Source of the DNA: CAWIUB01 sp963839995
GTDB lineage: Bacteria > Actinomycetota > Actinomycetes > Mycobacteriales > Jatrophihabitantaceae
Assembly (NCBI GenBank): GCA_963839995.1
Contig: CAWIXH010000020.1
Span: 108,745-172,744, forward strand
DNA length: 64,000 bases
Reading direction: 5' to 3'
The position numbers and the translations under genes are program-made. Below the pieces are notes generated by a model. The model did no database searches, was not told the DNA's origin, and saw only the letters and a list, made by a program, of their open reading frames with translations. The stretch's first letter is position 1; every line of letters starts with the position of its first letter. Positions 30,401-39,052 of this stretch are shown here, piece after piece.

Positions 30401-32673
30401 GTGCCGGCTCGCCGAATGGCCGCCTCCGGGCGCGTCCGCACACGCAGCCGGTCGAGCAACGTGGGGCGAGCCGCGAGCAGCGGCTCGACCGCGGCCCGGA
30501 TCTCGGCCGCGAGTTCACCCGTCGGGCGGGTGGCGTCCTGCACCAGATAGCGTCGCGGATGCGCCTCGGCCAGTCCGCGGAAGGCTTGACGCACCCGCTC
30601 GTGGAAGTCGATCGACTCACCCTCCAGCTTGTCGGCGCCACGGCGCTGCTCGGTGCCACGGCGCTGCTCGGTGCCACCGTGCGCCTGGGCCCGGGCGAGA
30701 CCAACGTGCGGCGGGATGTCGAGCAGCACGGTGAGGTCGGGCACCAGCCCGGACGTGGCCCATTGCGAGATGCGGCGGACGTCCCCGAAGGTGAGCTCGC
30801 GCCCGGCGCCCTGATAGGCGAGTGATGAGTCGACGTAGCGGTCGGTCAGCACAACCTGTCCTTCGGCGAGCGCCGGGCCGATCACAGTGGCGACATGATG
30901 GGCCCGGTCGGCGGCGAACAGCAGCGCCTCGGCTCGCGGTGACAGCGTCTCCTCCCGGTGCAGCACGAGTTCGCGGATCTGTCGGCCGACTCCGGTAGCT
31001 CCGGGCTCGTGGGTCACCGAAACCCTACGACCGTCGGCCCGCAGCGCGGCAGCCAGCAGCTGAATCTGCGTCGACTTGCCCGCACCCTCGCCGCCTTCGA
31101 ACGCGATGAGCACCCCGCCGTCGCGCATCCGTCGGCGCAGCGCCGGATCACCCCACAGCGCACTCTTGACGTCCGTCCAGAGCCCGACGTGCTGCTCGTC
31201 GTCCATCCGGCGGTAGGCCAGCACGCCTGCGGCGATCGCGACGAGCCCGCCCGCGACCAGGACGAACCGGGTGCCGTCGACCGTCACGGTGGCGCTGCCG
31301 ACGTGGAACGTGTGCCGCCCCACCTGGGCCACCACGAATGGCACCGCCGCCAGGCCCAGGATGAGGACGATCCGGATGAGCGACTGCAGCAAGGCGAACA
31401 CCCGCCCGCGTATCTCGTCGGCGACGTCGGTGCCCATCAGCGTGACGCCACACAGGTAGGCGATGCCGGCACCAAAGCCGACCCCGAGGACGAAGATCAT
31501 GGCGAGGGCGACCTGTGGCATCACCGCAGCGAGCGCCAGGCTGACACCGCCGAACACAATCGACAGGCCGAACAGCCGGCGGCGCGACAGCTCGCGCGCC
31601 ACGCGCGGGCCCAGCGCCATGCCGGCGCCTAGGCCCACGAATACCGAGCCGAACAGCACGCCGTACGCAGCGTTGCCGCCGCCCAGGCTGGTCACGAAGA
31701 TCCGGCCCGCGCCGATCACGGCGCCGCCCGCGGCGAACGCGCCGATGAGCCCGAGAATCAGGCCACCGACCAACCTGGACCCGCGAACGAAGCTGGCTCC
31801 CTCACGGACCAGGCCGAAGAGGCTGTGCCCTTTGGCCGGCGGTCCGCATGGCCCGCTGATCTCGCGAATGAACCAGACGACCAGGGCTCCGACCAGGAAC
31901 GTTGCCGCGTTCAGGTACAGGGCCAGGTTGGTGGGATTGGTCTTGAAGAATGACAGGTGCCGGGCCAGCACGTTCGTGATCAGCGACATGACCGAGAACA
32001 GCGCCGCGCCCAGGACCGGCGTGAGGCCGTAGGTGGTGATCAGGCTCAACTGGTTGGCGGCCTCGATCTGGTCGCGCCGCACCAGGTTCGGCACCGCGGC
32101 GTCCTTGGCCGGCAGCCAGAACAAGCTGACGCACTCGATCAGGAAGGTTGCGATGAACAGCCACCAGAGGGTCTGCCGCGAGTCGACGACCAGGTGAGCC
32201 AGCGGGATGGTCAGGAACAGCGCAAACCGGACCAGGTCGGAGACCACCATGGTGACGCGCCGGTCGAACTTGTCGGCGAATGCGCCGGCGACCGGGCCGA
32301 GCACGATCGCCGGCAGCAGCCGGATCACCAGCACGCCGCCCAGCGCGTAGTTCTGCGCCTGGTAGCCGTGCGCCAGCGAGGTGGCGAGTGCAGTGGTGGC
32401 GAGCAGGCCGAGCCAGTCGCCGAGACTGGATAGGGCCGTGGCATACCAGAGTCGCCGGAACGGGGTCGTGCGCAGCACCCCGCGAAGCGCCCGCACCGAA
32501 GAGGCTCCACCCGGCGGACCGTCCCGGGGGGCTGCGGGTGCCTGATCGAGCACGGCAGCCGTCCGGACGTCCACGTCGGGACGGCCGGACGTGGTCACCT
32601 GCTCGGCGCTGATGACGACTCCTGCGGCATCTGAAGTCTTAGGCAAGTCCCAGCCTATCCGCGAATCGGACAC
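30397..32673 (-). CDS. tmk: Fusion of MFS transporter and thymidylate kinase
   Basis: 758 residues in one uninterrupted frame. About residues 60-500 form a 12-helix MFS transporter: LSSLGDWLGLLATTALATSL, GPVAGAFADKFDRRVTMVVS and GTDVADEIRGRVFALLQS. From about residue 520 it is dTMP kinase: P-loop FEGGEGAGKSTQIQLL, THEPGATGVGRQIRELVL, and DRYVDSSLAYQGAGR. The LID segment contains a duplicated TEQRRG motif from an 18-bp tandem repeat. Such MFS-Tmk fusions are known from several actinobacterial orders. The kinase makes dTDP; the transporter's substrate is unknown. Confidence 0.92.
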   Translation of the reverse strand: MSDSRIGWDLPKTSDAAGVVISAEQVTTSGRPDVDVRTAAVLDQAPAAPRDGPPGGASSVRALRGVLRTTPFRRLWYATALSSLGDWLGLLATTALATSLAHGYQAQNYALGGVLVIRLLPAIVLGPVAGAFADKFDRRVTMVVSDLVRFALFLTIPLAHLVVDSRQTLWWLFIATFLIECVSLFWLPAKDAAVPNLVRRDQIEAANQLSLITTYGLTPVLGAALFSVMSLITNVLARHLSFFKTNPTNLALYLNAATFLVGALVVWFIREISGPCGPPAKGHSLFGLVREGASFVRGSRLVGGLILGLIGAFAAGGAVIGAGRIFVTSLGGGNAAYGVLFGSVFVGLGAGMALGPRVARELSRRRLFGLSIVFGGVSLALAAVMPQVALAMIFVLGVGFGAGIAYLCGVTLMGTDVADEIRGRVFALLQSLIRIVLILGLAAVPFVVAQVGRHTFHVGSATVTVDGTRFVLVAGGLVAIAAGVLAYRRMDDEQHVGLWTDVKSALWGDPALRRRMRDGGVLIAFEGGEGAGKSTQIQLLAAALRADGRRVSVTHEPGATGVGRQIRELVLHREETLSPRAEALLFAADRAHHVATVIGPALAEGQVVLTDRYVDSSLAYQGAGRELTFGDVRRISQWATSGLVPDLTVLLDIPPHVGLARAQAHGGTEQRRGTEQRRGADKLEGESIDFHERVRQAFRGLAEAHPRRYLVQDATRPTGELAAEIRAAVEPLLAARPTLLDRLRVRTRPEAAIRRAGT
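30637..30672 (-). repeat. 18-bp tandem duplication in the kinase LID region
   Basis: The unit GCCACGGCGCTGCTCGGT is repeated exactly at 30637-30654 and 30655-30672, and partly continues afterwards. It encodes GTEQRR twice. Copy-number variation here would lengthen the LID by six residues without a frameshift. Confidence 0.85.
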
Positions 32674-32688
32674 ACGCTGGCTGATTTC

Positions 32689-33180
32689 TCAGCTGCCTGT
32701 GGCCGCGGCGAGCAGGTCGCGCAGGGCGCCGGCGAGCCGCTCCCGCCGCGAGTCCGGTACCTCGGCCAGCAGCTCGCGCTCGGATTCCAGCAGCGTCGCG
32801 AGGGCCGCGTCGACGCGCCGCCGGCCCGCTCCGGTGAGCCGCACCCGCACGAGGCGGCCGTCGATCTCGTCCGGGCGGCGTACCACCAGCCTGCGGGACA
32901 CCAGCCGGTCCAGCCGGCTGGTCATCGTGCCAGACGTGACGTGGGTGGCCTGGCACAGTGCGCCCGCCGTCATCTCGAACGGTGCGCCGCTGCGCCGGAG
33001 GGCTGCCAGCACGTCGAATTCGTGCAGCTGCAGGCCGTGCTCGACGAACGCGGCCGAACGCCGCTCGTCCAGGACGTCGGCCAGCCGCCCGATCCGCGAC
33101 AGGATCAGCAGCGGCTCCATGTCGAGGTCCGGGCGCTCGCGGCGCCAGGCGTCGACGATCTCGTCGACCTCGTCTCCCAT
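32689..33180 (-). CDS. MarR family transcriptional regulator
   Basis: 163 residues from the ATG at 33180. The winged helix-turn-helix shows LHEFDVLAALRRSG, LCQATHVTSGTMTSRLDRLV and the wing RRPDEIDGRLVRVRLTGAG. Divergent from the methyltransferase gene, with a clear inverted repeat between them that is the probable operator. The longer upstream frame crosses that region and the methyltransferase and is rejected. Confidence 0.9.
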   Translation of the reverse strand: MGDEVDEIVDAWRRERPDLDMEPLLILSRIGRLADVLDERRSAAFVEHGLQLHEFDVLAALRRSGAPFEMTAGALCQATHVTSGTMTSRLDRLVSRRLVVRRPDEIDGRLVRVRLTGAGRRRVDAALATLLESERELLAEVPDSRRERLAGALRDLLAAATGS

Positions 33181-33200
33181 GTCCGTGATGGTAGCTCTCT

Positions 33201-33233
33201 CTTGACATCGAGATATAGTCCCTCGATGTCGAG
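33201..33233. promoter_or_regulatory. Divergent MarR-type operator
   Basis: CTTGACATCGAG (33201-33212) and CTCGATGTCGAG (33222-33233) form a 12-bp inverted repeat with one mismatch and a 9-base spacer, in the 63-base gap between the marR and methyltransferase starts. It contains a TTGACA and an AT-rich ATATAG, so it overlaps promoter elements. Binding would control both genes. Confidence 0.65.
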
Positions 33234-33243
33234 AGGTCTTCAG

Positions 33244-34008
33244 ATGGACTGGGATCCTGCCAGGTACGGCCAATACCGGGACGACCGGGCGCGCCCGTTC
33301 GTCGACCTGATCGCCCGCATTACCGCCGACTCGCCGCGGCGTGTCGTGGATCTCGGGTGCGGCCCGGGCAACCTCACGGCGCTGCTGGCGGCCCGGTGGC
33401 CGGATGCGGTGGTCGAGGGCATCGACTCGTCGCCGGAGATGATCTCGGCGGCCGCATCCATCGAAGGCGTCTCGTTCCGGGTCGGCGATGTGGCGTCCTG
33501 GCAGCCCAGGCCCGACACCAGTGTCGTGGTCAGCAACGCGACACTGCAATGGGTGCCGGGACACGTGGACCTGCTCCGCTCCTGGGCGGGCTCGCTGGCG
33601 CGCGGTGCGTGGCTGGCCTGGCAGGTGCCCGGCAACTTCACCTCGCCGTCGCACACGTTGATGCGCCTGCTGGCCGAGTCCCCCCGCTGGGCAGACGTAC
33701 TGGCAGGCGTGCTCCGCCACCAGGACGTGGTTTCGTCGCCGGAGGAATACGCCACGCTGCTGCTCGACGCCGGGCTGAGCGCGGACGCCTGGGAGACGAC
33801 GTATCTGCACCTGCTGCCGGGCCTAGACCCGGTGCTGGACTGGGTGCGCGGGACCGGGCTGCGTCCAGTGCTCGGAGCGCTCTCGCCCGAGGACGCCGCG
33901 GAGTTCGAAGCGACGTACGCGGCGATGCTGCGGGAGGCCTATCCGGCGAAGCCGCACGGGACGATCTTCCCGTTCCGGCGGATCTTCTGCGTTGGCCACA
34001 AGTCGTGA
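33244..34008 (+). CDS. tam: Trans-aconitate 2-methyltransferase-like enzyme
   Basis: 254 residues from the ATG at 33244, seven bases after AGAGGT. Class I methyltransferase: VVDLGCGPGNLTALLAARWP, EGIDSSPEMI, and SNATLQWVPGHVDLLRSW. Typical Tam N-terminus WDPARYGQYRDDRARPFVDL and C-terminal FPFRRIFCVGH. Tam methylates trans-aconitate, an inhibitor of aconitase. Control by the divergent MarR is likely. The substrate assignment rests on family resemblance. Confidence 0.88.
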   Translation: MDWDPARYGQYRDDRARPFVDLIARITADSPRRVVDLGCGPGNLTALLAARWPDAVVEGIDSSPEMISAAASIEGVSFRVGDVASWQPRPDTSVVVSNATLQWVPGHVDLLRSWAGSLARGAWLAWQVPGNFTSPSHTLMRLLAESPRWADVLAGVLRHQDVVSSPEEYATLLLDAGLSADAWETTYLHLLPGLDPVLDWVRGTGLRPVLGALSPEDAAEFEATYAAMLREAYPAKPHGTIFPFRRIFCVGHKS

Positions 34009-34046
34009 TCACCTGGCAACCGGTTGGAGTTGCAGCAAGCCGGGCG

Positions 34047-35519
34047 CTACCCATTGCGATCACCCGATGAGGGGGCGGCCGAAACCGGAGATCCGGCGGC
34101 GCTTACGGCGTCGATCTGGGCCTGGAACCACGCCACCGGCGGCAGCCACACTGCCGTTTCGCGCAGCCGGGCGGCCCGAGCAATCCGCTCGTCCGCTGGC
34201 ATGACGAGCGCCTGATGCAGCGCGCGGGCCGTCTCGGACACGTCGAACGGATTGACGAGCAGGGCGTCGTCACCGAGCAGGTCCGCTGCCCCCGCATTAC
34301 GGGAGAGGACGACCACAGGATCCCGCTCCGACAGCACTATCCCTTCCAGCGCAACGAGATTCATGCCGTCTCGGACAGGGTTGACGAACACGACATCCGA
34401 GCGTCGCAAGGTCGCGAGCGAGGACGGGTAGTCATTGCTGATCTCGAGGATCACCGGCGCCCAGTCGTCGGTGGCGAACTCCGCGTCGATGTCGGCCGCC
34501 AGGCGCTCCACGGTGGCCACGTACTCGCGATACGCGGGCAGCTCCTCGCGCGACGGGTAGTCACAGATGACGTGCACGACGCGGTCCCGCCATTCCGAGT
34601 GTGTGCGCAGCAGCTCCCGATAGGCGAGCAGGCCACGCCACACGTTCTTAGACAGCTCGGTGCGATCGACCCGGCCGATGACGAGCCGGTCGCCTACCAG
34701 CTCAGTCAAGCCGCCCATCGCCGCGTCGACGTCGCGACGGTAGGCGCGTTTGGCAAGCTCCTCGGCGTCGGTGCACAGCGGGAAGACGTCCAGCTGATTA
34801 GTCGGGCGAACGCCCAGAACGTCCAGACAGCAGGCCGCGAAAAAGTCCCGCCAGCGGGTGCAATGGAAGCCGATCAGGTCGGCGCCGAGCATTCCGTCGA
34901 GCAGCTCGCGGCCGATGTCATCGGGCAACATCCGGAAGTAGTCGGGCGGCACCCATGGGGTATGGGTGAAATGCCCGATGCGCAGGTCCGGGCGTCGCTG
35001 ACGCAGCATTCTCGGCACGAGGAACAGGTGATAGTCCTGAACCATCACCGTCGCGCCCGGTGCCGTCTCGGCCGCGATGGCGTCGGCGAACGCGATGTTG
35101 TATCGGCGGTAGGCGTCCCACTCCCGCCGCCACTCCGCGTCGAAGACCGGGGTGCGGGCCGGCTCGTAGAGCAGATGCAGCACGAACCAGAGCGTGGAGT
35201 TGGCCACGCCCTGGTATGCGAGCCGGAAGGTCTTTGCGTCGATCGGGAGCATGCGCAGCTCGTACTCCCCGGCCAGCGCCTCCGCCACGCTCGGCAGCTG
35301 CGACAGGTGTCCCGGCCACGTTCGCCGACTGAGCGACCGCTCCCGGTCGTTGAGAGCGCAGCAGATCCACAGCGCCTCGGGTACGGCCCGCAGCGCGGCC
35401 TGCATGCCGTTGACGAGCCCGCCGGCTCCGCCACGCTGGATGTCGTCCTCACCGTCCTGCTGTGCCTCGATGGACAGCGGGCCACGGTTGGACGCCACGA
35501 CGAGCGGTGCAGATCCCAT
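34047..35519 (-). CDS. otsA: Trehalose-6-phosphate synthase (GT20)
   Basis: 490 residues. GT20 features: LVVASNRGPLS at the start, RGGAGGLVNGMQAAL, VQDYHLFLVPRMLRQ, GHFTHTPWVPPDYFRMLP, GFHCTRWRDFF, VGRVDRTELSKN-type donor loop (VIGRVDRTELSKN), and NPVRDGMNLVALEGIV. Makes trehalose 6-phosphate from a nucleotide-glucose and glucose 6-phosphate. No otsB gene is adjacent. About 25 residues at the C-terminus are disordered. Confidence 0.93.
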   Translation of the reverse strand: MGSAPLVVASNRGPLSIEAQQDGEDDIQRGGAGGLVNGMQAALRAVPEALWICCALNDRERSLSRRTWPGHLSQLPSVAEALAGEYELRMLPIDAKTFRLAYQGVANSTLWFVLHLLYEPARTPVFDAEWRREWDAYRRYNIAFADAIAAETAPGATVMVQDYHLFLVPRMLRQRRPDLRIGHFTHTPWVPPDYFRMLPDDIGRELLDGMLGADLIGFHCTRWRDFFAACCLDVLGVRPTNQLDVFPLCTDAEELAKRAYRRDVDAAMGGLTELVGDRLVIGRVDRTELSKNVWRGLLAYRELLRTHSEWRDRVVHVICDYPSREELPAYREYVATVERLAADIDAEFATDDWAPVILEISNDYPSSLATLRRSDVVFVNPVRDGMNLVALEGIVLSERDPVVVLSRNAGAADLLGDDALLVNPFDVSETARALHQALVMPADERIARAARLRETAVWLPPVAWFQAQIDAVSAAGSPVSAAPSSGDRNG

Positions 35520-35562
35520 GTAATCGTTCTACCCCGGTGGGACCGCAACCTACGAGAACCCG

Positions 35563-38238
35563 TCAGGTGGCCTTTTTCACGGGCGCCTTCTTGGCGGCTT
35601 TCTTGGCGGCTTTCTTGGCGGGTGCCTTGCGGGCGGCCTTCTTGGCGGGCCCGCGGGTACGCCGTTCTGCCAGCAGCTCCACGGCCCGATCGCCGGTGAG
35701 CTCCTCGACGGAGTCGCCGCGGCGCAACGACGCGTTCGTTTCACCGTCGGTGACGTAGGGCCCGAACCGGCCGTCCTTGACCACCATCGGCCTGCCGGAG
35801 ACCGGGTCCGGACCGAGCTCGCGCAGCGGCGGTGCGGCGGCGGCCCGACGGCCACGCAGCTTCGGTTGCGCGAATAGCGCCTTGGCATCGTCCAGGGTCA
35901 CCGTGAACAGCTGTTCTTCGCTGTCGAGTGACCGCGAGTCGCTGCCACGCTTGACGTAGGGGCCGTATCGGCCGTTTTGCGCGGTGACCTGCTCGCCGTC
36001 GATCTCGCCCAGCGTCCGCGGCAACGTCAGCAGCCGCTGCGCGTCGGCCAGCCTCACCGTGTCGAGAGACATCGACCCGAACAGCGACGCGGTTCGCTCC
36101 CCGTCGGTGACGTAGGCGCCATACCGGCCGGACTTGGCGGTGACCTCCCGGCCATCCGCAGTCCCGCCAAGAACCCGGTCGCCGGAGGGTGCCGCCAGCA
36201 GCTCGTCGACCTTCTCCGGTGTCAGCTCGTCGGGGGCGAGGTCCTCCGGAATCGACGCCCGCTCGCCATCACGCTCCAGGTACGGGCCGTAGCGGCCGAC
36301 CCGCACCACCGCGTTGGTCCCGTCCAACGGGATCGAGTTGACGCCGCGAGCGTCGATGGCCTCGAGCCGCTCGGCAATCAGCCGCTTCAGCCCACCCTGC
36401 GACGAGATCCGGGCCGGATCGGCGTTCACGCCGTTCGACCCGAAGTAGAACCGCCGCAGCCACTCGACGCGCGACGTGTCGCCGTTGGCGATGGAGTCCA
36501 GGTCGTTTTCGACGGAGGCCGTGAAGCCGTAGTCGACGAGCCTGTTGAAGTGGGACTCCAGCAGCCCGGTGACCGCGAACGCGGTCCAGGACGGGACGAG
36601 CGCCGGCCCCTTCTTCCAGACGTAGCCGCGGTCCTGGATGGTCTGCAGGATCGACGCGTACGTGGACGGGCGGCCGATGCCGAGCTCCTCGAGCGCCTTG
36701 ACCAGCGATGCCTCGGTGTACCGCGCGGGCGGGCTCGTCGAATGGCCTTCCGGCTCGAAGCCGCGCGGATCCAGCGGCTGGCCCCGCTCGAGGTGCGGCA
36801 GCCGTTTCTCCGCATCGTCCTTCTCGGCTGCCTCGTCGGTGTCCTCGACGTACGCGCGCAGAAAGCCCGGGAAGGTGATCGTGCGACCGGACGTGGCAAA
36901 CACCGCGGACTCCCCCGATGCCGACGTTCCGGCGATGCGGATAGAGACCGTCGTGCCCACCGCGTCGGCCATCTGCGAGGCCAGGGTGCGCTGCCAGATC
37001 AGCTCGTAGAGCCGGAACTCGTCACTCGACAGCCGGGCCGCCAGCTCACCGGGCGTGCGGAAGGTGTCGCCTGCCGGCCGGATCGCCTCGTGGGCCTCCT
37101 GGGCGTTCTTCACCTTGCGGCTGTGCGTGCGCGCCTCCGCCGGGACGTATGCGTCGCCGTAGAGCTGGCGCGCCTGGGTGCGCGCGGCCACCAGCGCGGT
37201 CTCCGACAGGCTGGTCGAGTCGGTGCGCATGTAGGTGATCAGGCCGTTCTCGTAGAGCCGCTGGGCCACCCGCATAGTGACCGCCGAGGACCAGCGCAGC
37301 TTGCGGCCGGCTTCCTGCTGCAGCGTCGAGGTCATAAACGGTGGGTAGGGCCGGCGCCGGTAGGGCTTCTCCTCGACCCGGACGACTTCGAACGGCCGGC
37401 CGTCGAGGCGGGCCGCGAGGCCCCGCGCGCCTGCCTCGTCCAGGTGCAGGACGTCCGACCCGGCGCGCCCGGTCGACGGGTCGAAGTCGCGCCCGGTGGC
37501 GATGCGCAGGTCGTCGAGCGAGACAAGCGTGGCGGTGAAGGTAGCCGGGTCCCCGTCCTTGCCCTCGACCGGGGCAAAGGTCCCCTCGACGTCCCAGTAT
37601 TCGGCAGTTTTGAACCGCATCCGGGCTCGCTCGCGTTCGACGACGATCCGGGTGGCCACCGACTGCACCCGCCCGGCGGACAGCCGAGGCAGCACCTTCT
37701 TCCACAGCACCGGGCTGACCTCATAGCCGTACAGCCGGTCCAGGATCCGGCGGGTCTCCTGCGCGTCGACGAGCTTGTCGTCGATGTCGCGGGGGGATGC
37801 CACGGCGTGGGCGATGGCCTGCGGGGTGATCTCGTGGAACACCATGCGCCGAACGGGCACCTTCGGGTCGAGGGCCTGCACCAGATGCCAGGCGATGGCT
37901 TCGCCCTCGCGGTCCTCGTCGGTCGCGAGGTAGAGCTCGTCGGCGTTCTTGACCAGCGCCTTGAGCTTGCTGACCTGCTGCTTGCGGTCCGGGCTCACCA
38001 CGTAAAGAGGCTCGAAGTCGTGGTCGGTGTCGACGCCGAGGCGCGCCCAGGGCTCGCCCTTGTACTTGGCCGGGACGTCCGCGGCGTTACGAGGCAGGTC
38101 GCGGATGTGGCCGATCGACGCCTCGACCGTGTACCCGTTGCCGAGATACCCGCCGATCGTCTTCGCCTTCGCCGGTGACTCGACGATGACGAGCTTGGTG
38201 CCACTGCCCGCCTTGTGGGTCGATGTACGGCTCGCCAC
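35563..38238 (-). CDS. topA: DNA topoisomerase I
   Basis: 891 residues from the GTG at 38238 (frame open further upstream but without homology). TOPRIM domain KLVIVESPAKAKTIGGYLG, then ATDEDREGEAIAWHL with the acidic metal site; catalytic Tyr in ENGLITYMRTDSTSLS. The C-terminus carries several repeats of a GRYGPYV/RYGAYVTDGE type and ends in a Lys/Ala-rich tail (KKAAKKAAKK), as in mycobacterial TopA, instead of zinc fingers. The tail is encoded by a short DNA tandem repeat near 35590-35625. Essential for relaxing negative supercoils. Confidence 0.96.
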   Translation of the reverse strand: MASRTSTHKAGSGTKLVIVESPAKAKTIGGYLGNGYTVEASIGHIRDLPRNAADVPAKYKGEPWARLGVDTDHDFEPLYVVSPDRKQQVSKLKALVKNADELYLATDEDREGEAIAWHLVQALDPKVPVRRMVFHEITPQAIAHAVASPRDIDDKLVDAQETRRILDRLYGYEVSPVLWKKVLPRLSAGRVQSVATRIVVERERARMRFKTAEYWDVEGTFAPVEGKDGDPATFTATLVSLDDLRIATGRDFDPSTGRAGSDVLHLDEAGARGLAARLDGRPFEVVRVEEKPYRRRPYPPFMTSTLQQEAGRKLRWSSAVTMRVAQRLYENGLITYMRTDSTSLSETALVAARTQARQLYGDAYVPAEARTHSRKVKNAQEAHEAIRPAGDTFRTPGELAARLSSDEFRLYELIWQRTLASQMADAVGTTVSIRIAGTSASGESAVFATSGRTITFPGFLRAYVEDTDEAAEKDDAEKRLPHLERGQPLDPRGFEPEGHSTSPPARYTEASLVKALEELGIGRPSTYASILQTIQDRGYVWKKGPALVPSWTAFAVTGLLESHFNRLVDYGFTASVENDLDSIANGDTSRVEWLRRFYFGSNGVNADPARISSQGGLKRLIAERLEAIDARGVNSIPLDGTNAVVRVGRYGPYLERDGERASIPEDLAPDELTPEKVDELLAAPSGDRVLGGTADGREVTAKSGRYGAYVTDGERTASLFGSMSLDTVRLADAQRLLTLPRTLGEIDGEQVTAQNGRYGPYVKRGSDSRSLDSEEQLFTVTLDDAKALFAQPKLRGRRAAAAPPLRELGPDPVSGRPMVVKDGRFGPYVTDGETNASLRRGDSVEELTGDRAVELLAERRTRGPAKKAARKAPAKKAAKKAAKKAPVKKAT

Positions 38239-38410
38239 GTCTGCTCCGTTTCCGCTTCGGCCGGTGCCCGATTCGGACCAGCAGCGCGGACGGTACCTCA
38301 CATCCGTAACCGCCCGGTGCACGCACGTCGCTCGGCGGCGTGCTCGCGCTCAGATCTGCTCGCCTGCCGTGTCGGTGAACAGACACACGAGCAACGCCAG
38401 CGCGGCATGC

Positions 38411-38989
38411 TCAGGACGGCCAGTCGGAAGCCGCGCCGGGCGGCGGCTCGCCGAGCAATTCGGCCAGCCGGCGCAGCCGCTTGGCCGACGTGATCCGCCA
38501 GCCGGGCCCACCACCGCGCCGCGTCAACGAGACCGCGGCCAGGCCCAGCCGGGCCAGCTGCGCGCCGGCCAGCTGGTAGATCGCGTCGTCCCGCTCGTCG
38601 GCGCCCAGCAAGAAGCCGACATCGTCGCGGTGCCCCGCGGCGATCGCCCACAACCGCAGCCCACCGGGGCTGAGCGCGAAATCCTGCGGCGGCGCCGCGC
38701 TGGCCCCGCGCGTCCAGCGCATGGCCGCGGGGGTGAGCTGCGGGCTGAACGCGGTGCGCACGGCGAGTCCGTCCTCGGCGGCCACCACGCCCGCGTCGTC
38801 CGCGCCGACGCCCATCTGCCCGAACACCGCGCTGAGCGCCTCGGCTCGCCACCGAGGGTCGACCAACACCGACAACCGTGCGCTTGCCCCAGCCCGCGCC
38901 CAGTGCCCTCCGGCGAGCAGCACCCCGTCCAGGTCGGCCAGGCACGGCTCGACCGCCGCGGCGCCGAACAGCGAGAACTGCACCGGCAA
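38411..38989 (-). CDS. Conserved hypothetical protein upstream of topA (Rv3647c-like)
   Basis: 192 residues: MPVQFSLFGAAAVEPCLADL then DGVLLAGGHWARAGASARLS. The length and position, just upstream of topA on the same strand, match the actinobacterial hypothetical represented by Rv3647c. Mixed alpha/beta, no membrane segment. The C-terminal GGPGWRITSAKRLRRLAELL is the best conserved-looking part. The 172 bases between it and topA hold no gene that I can support. Function unknown. Confidence 0.75.
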   Translation of the reverse strand: MPVQFSLFGAAAVEPCLADLDGVLLAGGHWARAGASARLSVLVDPRWRAEALSAVFGQMGVGADDAGVVAAEDGLAVRTAFSPQLTPAAMRWTRGASAAPPQDFALSPGGLRLWAIAAGHRDDVGFLLGADERDDAIYQLAGAQLARLGLAAVSLTRRGGGPGWRITSAKRLRRLAELLGEPPPGAASDWPS

Positions 38990-39052
38990 AGCGTGGCAGA
39001 CGCAAGCCGCTGCCCGCAGGCGGCCGCGCCGGGACCCGTGAGCTTCGGCGGC

